DNA of 64,000 bases from Myxosarcina sp. GI1 (GTDB taxonomy: Bacteria; Cyanobacteriota; Cyanobacteriia; Cyanobacteriales; Xenococcaceae): NCBI RefSeq assembly GCF_000756305.1, contig NZ_JRFE01000050.1:58623-122622 (forward strand). The letters are read 5' to 3'. Below, in pieces: positions 16,146-25,952 of this stretch (the stretch's first letter is position 1; every line of letters begins with the position of its first letter). Position numbers and translations under genes: made by a program. A model generated the notes under the pieces. That model ran no database searches. It was not told the DNA's origin and saw only the letters and a program-made list of their open reading frames with translations.

Positions 16146-19061
16146 GTGAATTTAATTGCTTCTACTTCCGAGATAAATCTAAAAACAATATTTCCATTTG
16201 AGTTAGACGATTTTCAAAAGCAGGCGATCGCCGCTTTGGCTGCGGGAAAGTCGGTAGTAGTGTGCGCTCCTACAGGTTCGGGTAAGACTTTAATTGGAGA
16301 ATACGCTATCTATCGCGCCTTAGAACAAAACAAGCGAGTTTTTTATACTACTCCACTCAAAGCTCTATCCAATCAAAAATTTCGCGATTTTCAGGCACAG
16401 TTTGGAGCGGGAAATAGTCAGAAAATTGGGTTGCTAACAGGAGATATTATTATCAACCCCAATGCGGCAGTGGTGGTAATGACCACAGAAATTTTCCGCA
16501 ATATGCTATACGAAACACCCATCGGACAGTTAGGAACTTCTTTAGAAGACGTAGCGGCAGTAGTCTTAGATGAATGTCACTATTTGAGCAATCGCTTTCG
16601 TGGTACAGTTTGGGAAGAGTCGATTATTTACTGTCCTCCACGAATTCAGTTAGTGGCTCTTTCGGCAACGGTAGGCAATCCTGAAGAGTTGACCGATTGG
16701 ATAGTTAAAGTCCGTAATGCCCGTCCAGATGATGGCATAACCTATGAGTGCGAACTTGTTAATTCCGATTTTCGTCCCGTACCCCTGCGTTATTATTTTT
16801 GCGATCGCCGAGGATTACATCATCTTTTAGATCGTACTCAGAGTAAACTTAATCCCAAACTTAAAGGGCTGCCTTCTAAAACTGGTTCCCGCAGGCGAGG
16901 GGGAAAACCCAAGCACCCTGGTATATTTCAAGTAGTGCAGCAGCTAGCAGCTAACGATATGTTGCCAGCAATCTATATTATCTTTAGTCGTCGGGGATGC
17001 GATCGCGCTGTAGACGAACTAGATTCTTTGGCTTTAGTAACTCCCGAAGAAGCAACACAAATAGAAGCAATATTGCTACATTTCTTTTTGGTTGGCAATT
17101 TGGAATTGCAAAATGCTTTGCTGCAATATTTAGCCGCAGAAAATGAAATTTTAGTAGATTTGCTTCGAGAATATTTAGCACAAAACCCCAACGCCGAGAC
17201 AAATTTACTAACTTATCTCACTGCCAATCCCAATCAGAAATATTTACTCTGGCAATTTTTGTGCGAACAGTCGCAAATTGCCAGAATCGACCAGATAGAA
17301 CCGTTAATGCGGGGTATTGCCTCCCATCATGCAGGACTCTTACCAGCCTGGAAAGAATTAGTAGAAAGATTGTTTGAGTCGGCGTTGGTTAAAATTGTTT
17401 TTGCTACCGCTACTCTAGCTGCGGGGATTAATATGCCCGCTCGTACTACGGTAATGTCTGCTCTATCCAAACGTACCGATGGCGGACACAGTATGTTAAC
17501 TCCCTCAGAATTTTTACAAATATCTGGTAGGGCAGGGCGCAGGGGTAAAGATAAAGTTGGTAATGTAGTAACTTTACAAACTCCCTATGAAGGAGCTAAA
17601 GAAGCAGCATTTTTGGCAACTTCGGAAGCAGAACCCCTCAGAAGCTGGTTTACGCCTTCTTACGGTATGGTGCTCAATCTCTTACAAAAATACTCCCTTA
17701 ATGAAGTCAAAGAGTTGCTAGAAAGAAGCTTTGCCGAATACTTAGCCCAGAAAAAACTCGCTCCCGAACAACAGACGATTGCCGAAATCACTACCGAACT
17801 AGCTAAGTTAGATGTAGAGCTTGCTCCCTTACCCATAGGACAGCTAAATAGCTATCAAAAATTGCGAGATCGCCTGAAAGAAGAACGTCGATTGCTAGGT
17901 ATTTTACAGCAGCAAGCTGAAGCTGAAAGAAAAAATCAAATTAAACCTTTAATTTCGCAAATAGAACCTGGAAGAATTGTCGGTTTAAAAGGCAGACATC
18001 TAAAAGTCAGTTCTCCAATTGCAGCAGTTTTAATCGATCCTCAAGTTCCAAGTTCGGGAAAGGCACCCAATTTATTGTGTTTGGGAGCTGATAACTATTG
18101 GTACATTGCCGCAAATGCTGACATTAGCGAAATTAATGAAGGTTTTCTGCCTGGAGAACTTGTTACCGAAATTCCCCAGCAGTCTTTTGAAAATATCAAA
18201 CTGGGAAAATGGCGCAAAGGCGACGAGTATACGGCAATAATTGCCAACCAAATTGCCGATTATCTCATTCCCATACCTCCCGCTCCCGAAGTCAACGAAC
18301 AACAACAAAGATTAGATGTAGTGCAGGAACGTTTGGACGCTCACCCACTGCAACAGGTAAGCAATCCCAATCGATTGCTCAAAAAACACAAACAAAGATC
18401 GGTCTTACGAGAAAAGCTGCATCGGACTCAAATCAAATATCAAAAACAAAAATCCAATCAATCTTATTATTGGGAAGATTTTCTCAACTTAATCAAAGTC
18501 CTACAGGAGTTTGAAGCACTTGACGGCTATACTCCCACCTTTTTAGGGCAGGCAGCCGCTACCATTCGCGGCGATAACGAACTGTGGTTGGCTTTGGCAT
18601 TTGTCTCTGGAGAATTAGAATACTTAGAACCAGCACGTTTAGCAGCTACCGTTTGCGCTTTAATTACCGAAACTCCCCGCGCCGATGTCTGGTGTGACTA
18701 TCCGCCACCACAAGAGGTGTTAGAAGCTCTAGGAGTCAAAAAACGTTCTTCTGAGGGGGGTAGAGAAACTTCAGTGATTCGCGAGTTGCGAACTCAGCTA
18801 TTTCAAGTGCAGCGTCGCTATGATGTCGGTCTACCCGTATGGCGAGAATACGAACTAGTTGGTTTATGCGAACAGTGGGCATTAGGGATTGAATGGAACG
18901 AACTTTGCGAAAGTGTAAGTTTGGCAGAAGGAGATATTGTTAGAATGCTACGACGTACTGTAGATGTACTCTTGCAAATACCGCAAATACCCAATATTTC
19001 GTCTATTTTATCCGATAATGCCCGTGAAGCAGCGGCGATGATGAAGAGGTTTCCTATTTAA
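16146..19061 (+). CDS. Ski2/Mtr4-like DExH-box RNA helicase
   Basis: The GTG at 16146 is the start, because an in-frame TAG lies 6 bases upstream. The 971-residue protein carries helicase motifs in order: I (APTGSGKT, about 40), Ia (TTPLKALSNQKF), II (LDECHY), III (SATVGN), IV (FSRRGCD), V (FATATLAAGINMPARTTV) and VI (QISGRAGRRGKD). A C-terminal region of about 400 residues resembles the arch/DSHCT part of Ski2-like helicases. Chloroplast ISE2, an RNA-processing helicase, belongs to this cyanobacterial-derived group (family knowledge). The next gene begins at the base after its stop, so translation is probably coupled. Confidence 0.93.
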   Translation: MNLIASTSEINLKTIFPFELDDFQKQAIAALAAGKSVVVCAPTGSGKTLIGEYAIYRALEQNKRVFYTTPLKALSNQKFRDFQAQFGAGNSQKIGLLTGDIIINPNAAVVVMTTEIFRNMLYETPIGQLGTSLEDVAAVVLDECHYLSNRFRGTVWEESIIYCPPRIQLVALSATVGNPEELTDWIVKVRNARPDDGITYECELVNSDFRPVPLRYYFCDRRGLHHLLDRTQSKLNPKLKGLPSKTGSRRRGGKPKHPGIFQVVQQLAANDMLPAIYIIFSRRGCDRAVDELDSLALVTPEEATQIEAILLHFFLVGNLELQNALLQYLAAENEILVDLLREYLAQNPNAETNLLTYLTANPNQKYLLWQFLCEQSQIARIDQIEPLMRGIASHHAGLLPAWKELVERLFESALVKIVFATATLAAGINMPARTTVMSALSKRTDGGHSMLTPSEFLQISGRAGRRGKDKVGNVVTLQTPYEGAKEAAFLATSEAEPLRSWFTPSYGMVLNLLQKYSLNEVKELLERSFAEYLAQKKLAPEQQTIAEITTELAKLDVELAPLPIGQLNSYQKLRDRLKEERRLLGILQQQAEAERKNQIKPLISQIEPGRIVGLKGRHLKVSSPIAAVLIDPQVPSSGKAPNLLCLGADNYWYIAANADISEINEGFLPGELVTEIPQQSFENIKLGKWRKGDEYTAIIANQIADYLIPIPPAPEVNEQQQRLDVVQERLDAHPLQQVSNPNRLLKKHKQRSVLREKLHRTQIKYQKQKSNQSYYWEDFLNLIKVLQEFEALDGYTPTFLGQAAATIRGDNELWLALAFVSGELEYLEPARLAATVCALITETPRADVWCDYPPPQEVLEALGVKKRSSEGGRETSVIRELRTQLFQVQRRYDVGLPVWREYELVGLCEQWALGIEWNELCESVSLAEGDIVRMLRRTVDVLLQIPQIPNISSILSDNAREAAAMMKRFPI

Positions 19062-20087
19062 ATGAAACTATATGATGTCGCTATAGTTGGTGCGGGTATG
19101 GCAGGTTTGACTTGCGCCAGGCAATTACAGCAGCAAGGATACCGAGTAATAGTTTTAGAAAAATCACGCGGTGTGGGAGGAAGAGTTACTACTAGAAGAG
19201 TTGGAGATCGCCTGACGATAGATCGGGGTTTGCCCTGGTTGGAAGTTCAGGGAGAACAAACTCAAAAGTTAATCGAGCAACTACAGCAAGAAGCAATAAT
19301 TGAGCCTTGGAATGGTAGAGTTTATCGTTTAAACCGCCAGGGAAAGATACAGCCAACTGAAGCTAAAAATCGCTATGTCGCACCACAGGGAATCAATGCG
19401 ATCGCCAAGTATATAGCCAGAGATTTGGCAATTGCCAAACAGTGTCGGATAACGAGTGTTAGATATAAAGATAACGCCTGGCAGCTTATTTCAAAGACAG
19501 ACAGTATAAGCGCGAAAGCTATGGTTATTGCCGTTCCCGCACCTCAAGCCGTAGATATCTTAAAGGGAATAGAGCTTGATGTGTCTGCCGAGTTTACCAA
19601 CCAATTGCAAGCGGTAAAGTATTATCCCTGCATTACGGTTTCTGCTGGATACGAACCATGCTATTTTTCAGATTTACCGCCTTGGGAAGTGTTAAATTTT
19701 GACTGTAGCGAAACAATTGCCAAAATCATTTTTGACAGCAGGAAAAAAAATAACGATCTTCAACCCGTATTTATTTTTCATAGCACTCCTCAGTTTGCTG
19801 ACAAATATTTAGAGGAAACAGATTTACAACCTATTGGAGAACAGCTACTAGCTGAGGCAGCTATATTACAGTGTACTTGGTTTAAATCTACGCAATGGAT
19901 GCAGGTTCATCGCTGGCGTTATGCAATTTCTAGAGACTGGTTAGATCGCAGTTGTTTGGTTACCAAATCTCCTCTACCATTAGTGTGTTGTGGTGATTGG
20001 TGCAGCGGAAAAAATCTCGAAAGTGCTTTGGTTTCTGGGTTAGAAAGTGCGGAAGCGATCGCCAATAAAGTAGCAGATAATAACTAG
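19062..20087 (+). CDS. FAD-dependent amine-oxidase/renalase-like oxidoreductase
   Basis: The 341-residue protein opens with an FAD-binding Rossmann motif (VAIVGAGMAGLTCARQLQQQ), then an acidic strand end (VIVLEKSRGVGGRVTTRR), which is the GG-doublet of the amine oxidase/renalase class. A C-terminal FAD segment (LVCCGDWCSGKNLESALVSG) matches the same class. The substrate is unknown. The ATG directly follows the helicase stop codon with no gap, which indicates one transcript with coupled translation. Confidence 0.88.
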   Translation: MKLYDVAIVGAGMAGLTCARQLQQQGYRVIVLEKSRGVGGRVTTRRVGDRLTIDRGLPWLEVQGEQTQKLIEQLQQEAIIEPWNGRVYRLNRQGKIQPTEAKNRYVAPQGINAIAKYIARDLAIAKQCRITSVRYKDNAWQLISKTDSISAKAMVIAVPAPQAVDILKGIELDVSAEFTNQLQAVKYYPCITVSAGYEPCYFSDLPPWEVLNFDCSETIAKIIFDSRKKNNDLQPVFIFHSTPQFADKYLEETDLQPIGEQLLAEAAILQCTWFKSTQWMQVHRWRYAISRDWLDRSCLVTKSPLPLVCCGDWCSGKNLESALVSGLESAEAIANKVADNN

Positions 20088-20135
20088 GGACGAACGGCGG
20101 TTCGCCTACAGAAAAAAACTATATATACATCAATC

Positions 20136-21383
20136 GTGCAACCAGTCGATCTTGTAATTCTCTCTAATGCTCCAGGAGAAATAATTACCTGGGTGCGTCC
20201 AGTGGTTAAAAATCTGCGACAGCAGTTGGGTAACGACGTTTCACAGGTTAGAATTTCGGTAGTTTTGTCTCCCTGTCCTCACAGTACGGGAAAAGAGGCA
20301 GAAATTGCCCTCAGCTATCCTCAAGTAGATCGAGTCTTGGCTGCTAGAGATTTTGGGCGGTTTTTGCTGTGGGGAAAAACCAAGAAAAATTGGCAGTGGC
20401 GACGACAGGGAATAGTTATTTTTCTGGGTGGCGATCAGTTTTACACGGTGGTTATCGGCAAACGCCTCGGTTACTCTACTTTAATTTATGCGGAATGGGA
20501 TGCCCGTTGGTATCGCTGGATCGATCGCTTTGCCGTTATGAATCAAACGGTAGTAGAAAAGTTACCCAGGTCTTACCGTAAAAAATGTACTATCGTAGGA
20601 GATTTAATTGCTGACGTTGCTTTGGAAGTAAAGGAAGATGACTCTAATAAAAACGATCGAACGCCACTTATCGGTTTGCTGGTAGGCTCGAAACCTGCCA
20701 AACTGTCTCAGGGCGTACCATTGTGTCTGGCGATCGCCGAAAAAATTCAGCAGCAACGACCCCAAACTAGATTTGTCATTCCCATTGCGCCTACGTTAGA
20801 ACTAACAACCATAGCTAAATACGCCAACCCACTATCTAACGGTCGTTTAATTGCTAAGTTGGGCAAAGTTAGCGCGAAACTAATTTTATCAACCGCAACT
20901 CCTTATTTAATTACTAGTAGCGGTACTAAAATCGAACTGATTGCTTATCCTGCCTATAAAACTTTGAGTGAGTGCCAGCTATGTCTTACTACTGTAGGGG
21001 CAAACACTGCCGAATTAGCTTCGTTAGCCATACCGATGATTGTTTTGTTGCCAACTCAGCAGCTAGATGCAATGCGTGCCTGGGATGGTTTGCCAGGAAT
21101 TTTGGCTAATCTACCAGGTGTTGGAACAGTTTTAGCCAAGCTAATCAACTGGTTGGTGCTAAAACAAGGACGTTTATTCGCATGGCCTAATATTTGGGCA
21201 AAAGCAGAAATTGTACCCGAATTAGTGGGCAAATTAGAAGCAGAAACTGTTGCCGCTTTGGTGTTAGATTATCTCGATCGCCCTGACAAACTAGAGCAAA
21301 TGCGCGATCGCTTGCGCCAAGTTAGAGGTAGTTCTGGGGCGGCAGCGAAAATTGCCGCAATAGTTAAATACCAGCTATACTGA
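20136..21383 (+). CDS. LpxB-like (lipid-A-disaccharide synthase-related) glycosyltransferase
   Basis: The 415-residue protein uses a GTG start at 20136. The opening LVILSNAPGEIITWVRPVVK, the segment IFLGGDQFYTVVIGKR and the C-terminal TTVGANTAELASLAIPMIVLLPTQQLDAMRAW match the GT-B nucleotide-sugar transferases related to LpxB. Cyanobacteria have this longer LpxB-like family; its acceptor is not established. It follows the oxidoreductase by 48 bases and may be third in the same operon. A possible terminator lies just after it. Confidence 0.8.
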   Translation: MQPVDLVILSNAPGEIITWVRPVVKNLRQQLGNDVSQVRISVVLSPCPHSTGKEAEIALSYPQVDRVLAARDFGRFLLWGKTKKNWQWRRQGIVIFLGGDQFYTVVIGKRLGYSTLIYAEWDARWYRWIDRFAVMNQTVVEKLPRSYRKKCTIVGDLIADVALEVKEDDSNKNDRTPLIGLLVGSKPAKLSQGVPLCLAIAEKIQQQRPQTRFVIPIAPTLELTTIAKYANPLSNGRLIAKLGKVSAKLILSTATPYLITSSGTKIELIAYPAYKTLSECQLCLTTVGANTAELASLAIPMIVLLPTQQLDAMRAWDGLPGILANLPGVGTVLAKLINWLVLKQGRLFAWPNIWAKAEIVPELVGKLEAETVAALVLDYLDRPDKLEQMRDRLRQVRGSSGAAAKIAAIVKYQLY

Positions 21384-21394
21384 AAAAATTATTG

Positions 21395-21422
21395 TTGTTA
21401 TTAATAACAATATTGTTTTTTT
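21395..21422 (+). terminator. Possible terminator after the LpxB-like gene
   Basis: A perfect 16-base palindrome (ttgttatt / aataacaa) is followed after five bases by seven T residues. The palindrome leaves little loop and is AT-only, so it is a weak candidate. Confidence 0.4.
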
Positions 21423-22668
21423 GAGCAACGCTCAATTGCACGCGCTAGAGACTTCCTCCAGCGACCGATTGAGTAAAATTAACTATTAAGGTTACATTGT
21501 AGGTTAAAATTCAATTTAGTAAAGTTGCAGCTTGAGTGTTTTACAATTTCGACTATGGCAAAATATTGAAATAATTTATCTAGCTAGCTAAATTTAAAAA
21601 TCGCTCTAAAATTGTCTGCTATTTTGCTGCGACCGCTAAAAGCAAATGAATTTGCTAGATCGGCAACGGTCGAGTAGCAAAAATCGATTGCAGCATTAGC
21701 TAGCCCAAACTAAAGTAAAAAATGCGAGAAAAATGATTAACTGCTGAGATGATGCAGAATTAATCCCTTCGACAACTAAAAGCGATCGAGTTACTGGGGT
21801 TTGAGCTAGTCTTATTACTAAAGCATAATTATTCGCATATTACCGTTTTATAAAAAGTTACGGTTGAAAAGTTGTTTTTAATAGTTTTAGCTAGTTGTTT
21901 AGATAAAGTTTTTTATGTAGAGCCACAGCACCTTTACTCGATCTAGGATTTATTTAACTGAATTTTGCTATGTAGCTGCTAGAATCGGTATAACGAGAGC
22001 GACTATCGCTCAAAACAACACGACCTCAAGTGTTCAAAAATTTATTCGGTCGAGTTAAGTTTTTGTTCGGTTGGCATCGTCGAAGAAAGATATTCGATGT
22101 AAAACATCTTCTATAGACGTTAGGAAGTTACTTAGGTGCCACATCTTCAAACTGGAAGAGAAAAATCATAGAAGAATTTAACTTCTGCAAACTTTAAATA
22201 ACTTCCTATTTACTTCTTTCTCGAGCGATCTTTAGTCTGTAAACTAGATCGTTAGTACTAAAAAATCGATCGATTTTTGCATGAGCCTACTAAGTTTTTT
22301 ATCCAAAGCATTTTTAGGCAAATAATTTTCTATCGTGCAAAATTGTAACAACTTTATAGCTAATTATTAATTAAAGATTGATGTTTAATCTAAAGAAAAA
22401 AGCCAACAATTTAAAGCAGTCGATACAATTATTCGATATAAAATAGATAAAAAAGTAAAGCAAGACTACGAGCTAAAATTTAGATAATATTACTTATGTT
22501 AAATTTGCTCGTTCATTTCAGGCTTTTGTAGTTACAAAATACTAGATATTAAAAAAATTGTGAGCAGCGATTGCGCTAATTAGAGTTTCAACAAGCCAGG
22601 TTAAAGATTGAGTTTACTTTGTTTGTCGGTTACAGCGCGATCGGATATTAAGTTTTCGAGGAGGATTA
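21423..22668 (+). promoter_or_regulatory. Long gene-free region and probable 5' leader of rne
   Basis: About 1.25 kb without a credible ORF, strongly AU-rich, with short hairpins such as gatgtaaaacatc (near 22096) and an 18-base palindrome at 22261-22278 (aaaaatcgat, cgattttt). Cyanobacterial rne mRNAs are known to have long AU-rich 5' UTRs through which RNase E limits its own mRNA. The position and composition fit this role. The transcription start cannot be placed. Confidence 0.5.
22658..22665 (+). promoter_or_regulatory. Strong Shine-Dalgarno of rne
   Basis: GAGGAGGA lies 3 bases before the ATG at 22669, an unusually complete anti-16S match for this genome. It decides the start of rne. 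Confidence 0.8.
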
Positions 22669-24609
22669 ATGCCAAAACAAATTATTATTGCCGAGCAACA
22701 TCATCTAGCAGCGGTCTTTTGGGAAGAACACATACAAGAATTAATCGTAGCTACTGGCAATCAACAGGTTAGCGATATTTATCTAGGTTCGGTAGAAAAT
22801 GTAATTCCTGGTATAGATGCAGCTTTTGTAAATATAGGTGATGCCGAACGTAACGGCTTTATTCACGTCAGCGATTTGGGTCCTTTGCGTTTAAAGAAAA
22901 CCGCAGCCGCCATTACCGAACTATTAGAGCCACACCAGAAAGCCCTGGTGCAGGTAATGAAAGAACCGACGGGTAATAAAGGTCCTAGATTGACGGGTAA
23001 TATAACTTTACCAGGACGTTACCTGGTACTAATGCCTTATGGTAAAGGTGTCAAACTATCTCGGCGTATTTCAGTTGAAAACGAACGCAGTCGTCTTCGC
23101 GCTCTCGCTATTTTAATTAAGCCTCCAGGCATGGGTTTGCTTGTCAGAACTGAAGCAGAGGGAAAAGCAGAAGAAGCTATTATTGAAGACTTGGAGTTTT
23201 TGCAAAAACAGTGGGAATCAATTCAATATCAGGCGAACTCTGCTAAACCTCCAATATTACTAAATCGCGATGACGATTTTATTCAGCGTGTTTTGAGAGA
23301 CGTTTATTCGGCTGATGTCAATACGATTGTGGTAGATTCGCCAGCAGGAGTCAAACGAATCAGACAACACCTGATGAACTGGAGCGGTGGGCGTTCTCCT
23401 CAAGGAGTTTTTATCGACCATCATCAAGAACAGCAGCCTATTTTAGAATATTATCGGGTAAATGCAGCAATTCGAGAAGCACTGAAGCCAAGGGTAGAAC
23501 TACCGTCGGGTGGCTATATTATCATCGAACCGACAGAAGCTCTAACAGTTATTGATGTTAACTCTGGTTCTTTTACCCGTTCGGCAACAGCCAGAGAAAC
23601 GGTGTTGTGGACTAACACAGAAGCAGCTACAGAAATCGCACGTCAGCTACGCTTGCGTAACATTGGCGGAGTAATCGTAGTTGATTTTATTGATATGGAC
23701 TCGCGGCGCGATCAGTTAAAATTACTCGAACATTTTACTAAAGCTTTAAAAGGAGACAAAGCTAGACCGCAAATTGCTCAACTCTCCGAACTAGGTTTGG
23801 TTGAGTTGACCCGCAAACGTCAGGGTAAAAATATTTACGAGCTATTCGGTCAAACATGTCATACCTGCGGTGGTTTAGGTCAGTTAGCTAACCTACCAGC
23901 AAAAGCCGAAGCCGAAGCCATAGAAAGTTCGCCAATAGCGGTTCCAGCTATTGCCCGCGAATCGGCTAATAGCGTTCGCCCAATTTTGCCCAATTCCGTC
24001 GAGCGCAGCGACCGTAGCGCACCAGTAGTCGAATCTTCTCCAGATTTAGATCGCGACCGTCCCGCTCGCCAACTAGAATTAGCAACTAACGACAGAGATC
24101 TAGGAGATATAAATGGTAGTCGCCGTCGCCGCCGCCGCTCTAAAGATTTGTTAATTAAAGACGAATCGGGAGAAGCTGAAACTTCAGAAGCTAATATTAA
24201 TAATTTAGACCGCGATAGCGATCGCTACAACAATAACGACGAGCGCAAATCGAGACTGCAATCTCGCGTGCGAGGAGAAGAAGCCGACTTAGAAACGGTC
24301 TTTGTAGAACTGTCCGAATTAGAGCAGGAGATATACGCTTTATTAGGAGTGTCTCCTATTATTAATACGCAAAAAGAATATAAAGATCCTAAATCAGTTT
24401 TAGTGTATGTCAGAGCGGCTGAAGAAGCTTTACCAGTAGCAACTGCTGCTTCAAAAGCATCAAACACGACTGACGCTACAGACAACGAAACCGCTTCAAA
24501 TTCACCAACTGTGGAATCCAAAGAAGAAAACAATGGCTCTGCTGAGGATACTGAAGATACATCCGATCGCCGTCGCCGCCGTCGTCGCCGTTCGTCAGCA
24601 ACTAAATAG
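22669..24609 (+). CDS. rne: Ribonuclease E/G, cyanobacterial type
   Basis: The 646-residue endoribonuclease cleaves single-stranded AU-rich RNA. An S1 RNA-binding segment lies at about 35-120 (IYLGSVENVIPGIDAAFVNIG). The RNase H-like/DNase I-like catalytic part follows, with Asp residues in LTVIDVNSGSF and VIVVDFIDMDS. The Zn-link CHTCGG is near 400. The non-catalytic tail is low in complexity, with two Arg clusters. The extreme C-terminus is an eight-Arg run plus SSA, matching the nonapeptide by which cyanobacterial RNase E binds PNPase (known). rnhB lies 35 bases downstream, the usual rne-rnhB order. Confidence 0.96.
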   Translation: MPKQIIIAEQHHLAAVFWEEHIQELIVATGNQQVSDIYLGSVENVIPGIDAAFVNIGDAERNGFIHVSDLGPLRLKKTAAAITELLEPHQKALVQVMKEPTGNKGPRLTGNITLPGRYLVLMPYGKGVKLSRRISVENERSRLRALAILIKPPGMGLLVRTEAEGKAEEAIIEDLEFLQKQWESIQYQANSAKPPILLNRDDDFIQRVLRDVYSADVNTIVVDSPAGVKRIRQHLMNWSGGRSPQGVFIDHHQEQQPILEYYRVNAAIREALKPRVELPSGGYIIIEPTEALTVIDVNSGSFTRSATARETVLWTNTEAATEIARQLRLRNIGGVIVVDFIDMDSRRDQLKLLEHFTKALKGDKARPQIAQLSELGLVELTRKRQGKNIYELFGQTCHTCGGLGQLANLPAKAEAEAIESSPIAVPAIARESANSVRPILPNSVERSDRSAPVVESSPDLDRDRPARQLELATNDRDLGDINGSRRRRRRSKDLLIKDESGEAETSEANINNLDRDSDRYNNNDERKSRLQSRVRGEEADLETVFVELSELEQEIYALLGVSPIINTQKEYKDPKSVLVYVRAAEEALPVATAASKASNTTDATDNETASNSPTVESKEENNGSAEDTEDTSDRRRRRRRRSSATK

Positions 24610-24644
24610 GTACGGAATTTGCAAGTAGAGTATCGACCGAGAAC

Positions 24645-25247
24645 ATGTCCGATTTAGACGATCGCAGCTCTAAATTAGTAACAATTGCTGGAGTAGATGA
24701 AGTAGGTAGAGGAGCTTTATTTGGTCCTGTAGTAGCAGCGGCAGTAGTCGCTCCTCTGTCTAGTTTGCCCAGGCTAATAGAATTGGGTGTTAAAGACAGT
24801 AAAAAACTTACGGCTGCCAAACGCCAACAGCTAATCGAACCAATTATGGCTACGGTTATTGACGGACAGATCGGATTGGCAAGCGTTGCTGAGATCGACC
24901 GCCTGAATATTTTAAGAGCTTCTTTATTAGCAATGAAAAGAGCCGTACTACGGTTAAAATGCACGCCGACAATTTGTTTAGTAGATGGCAAATATAAAAT
25001 TACCGATCTATTGCTAGAACAACAAACTTTGGTAAAAGGTGACGAGCGATCGCCGTTAATTGGTGCGGCAAGTATTTTAGCCAAGGTATGGCGAGACAAT
25101 TTAACGGTCGATCTGGCAACTACCTACCCTCAATACGATTTAGCCGCCAATAAAGGTTATCCAACCTTAAAACATCGTCTCGCACTGCAAAAGTATGGGG
25201 CTTGTCCAGAACATCGCAGTTTATTTGTTCGCAAATATATAAATTAA
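24645..25247 (+). CDS. rnhB: Ribonuclease HII
   Basis: The 200-residue enzyme removes RNA from RNA-DNA hybrids and misincorporated ribonucleotides. The signature GVDEVGRGALFGPVVAAAV carries the first catalytic Asp and Glu; DSKKLTAAKR and the later LVDGKYK and AASILAKVWRD segments match type II RNase H. The ATG at 24645 is preceded by a weak purine stretch. It probably shares the rne transcript. It is convergent with the DUF1997 gene, with a 10-base gap. Confidence 0.95.
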   Translation: MSDLDDRSSKLVTIAGVDEVGRGALFGPVVAAAVVAPLSSLPRLIELGVKDSKKLTAAKRQQLIEPIMATVIDGQIGLASVAEIDRLNILRASLLAMKRAVLRLKCTPTICLVDGKYKITDLLLEQQTLVKGDERSPLIGAASILAKVWRDNLTVDLATTYPQYDLAANKGYPTLKHRLALQKYGACPEHRSLFVRKYIN

Positions 25248-25257
25248 CTAACTGTCT

Positions 25258-25836
25258 TTAATGAATCTCTTGTATTCCCAATTCATTTTTTGACACTGTC
25301 TTTTCTTCATTATCCGCCCACGTTTGGTAATCTCGAACTAGTTGAGCGGTTAGTTTTTGTTTGATTCTGACCAAAACACTTTTTAATAGTTTATTGCCAG
25401 CTCTTTCTAAAAAAAATTTAGGAGTTAGAGCGAGCGCGCTAGGTATTTCTACGCTAACTTCAAGATCTGCTTGACCTTCTAGAGTAGTTTGTCCGTTAGT
25501 TTCTTGAGGATATAATATTCCTTTGAGTTTTAAAGCAAAGCGACGATTGATATAGTCTATGCCCTTAATTTCACATCCCTGTGATTGGAGATATACAGTT
25601 CCCTTGTTTCCCGACCAAACTTTGAGGATGACAATCGGCTGGAAATGGTATATTTCCATAAAATTAATCGGACGCATTTTTAACTCGTACAAGTTGTCTT
25701 CAAGCTGTTTCATCAAGCGAGGATTGGCAATTGCCTCAACTACCCTTTGAGACTGACGTAAATAATGCTGTATCGGAATATCGCGATTTTCAACAGCTAT
25801 GTTTATTGATTCTGAGGAGTTAAAACTAGCGTACAT
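25258..25836 (-). CDS. DUF1997-family protein
   Basis: The ATG at 25836 (MYASFNSSE) is preferred over a TTG 9 bases upstream; this gives 192 residues. The protein is beta-rich with no signal peptide, and features the segment YLRQSQRVVEAIANPRLMKQ and VSVEIPSALALTPKFFLERAG. I recognise it as the DUF1997 family shared by cyanobacteria and plastid-bearing plants; no function is established. It is divergent from pheA. Confidence 0.7.
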   Translation of the reverse strand: MYASFNSSESINIAVENRDIPIQHYLRQSQRVVEAIANPRLMKQLEDNLYELKMRPINFMEIYHFQPIVILKVWSGNKGTVYLQSQGCEIKGIDYINRRFALKLKGILYPQETNGQTTLEGQADLEVSVEIPSALALTPKFFLERAGNKLLKSVLVRIKQKLTAQLVRDYQTWADNEEKTVSKNELGIQEIH

Positions 25837-25952
25837 AAGTAACAAATCGATCTAGAATTTCTATATTTATTAATTCTAGGTTACATTTCTTCAGAAAAAA
25901 ATTAATTTAAAAACTTCGGGCTGAAGATGTATATTTTTTGTTAAAGATAAAC

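Noticed and set aside
21384..22668. tRNA or CRISPR in the long gap before rne
   Set aside because: No T-loop or anticodon-arm pattern and no regularly spaced repeats were found on either strand.
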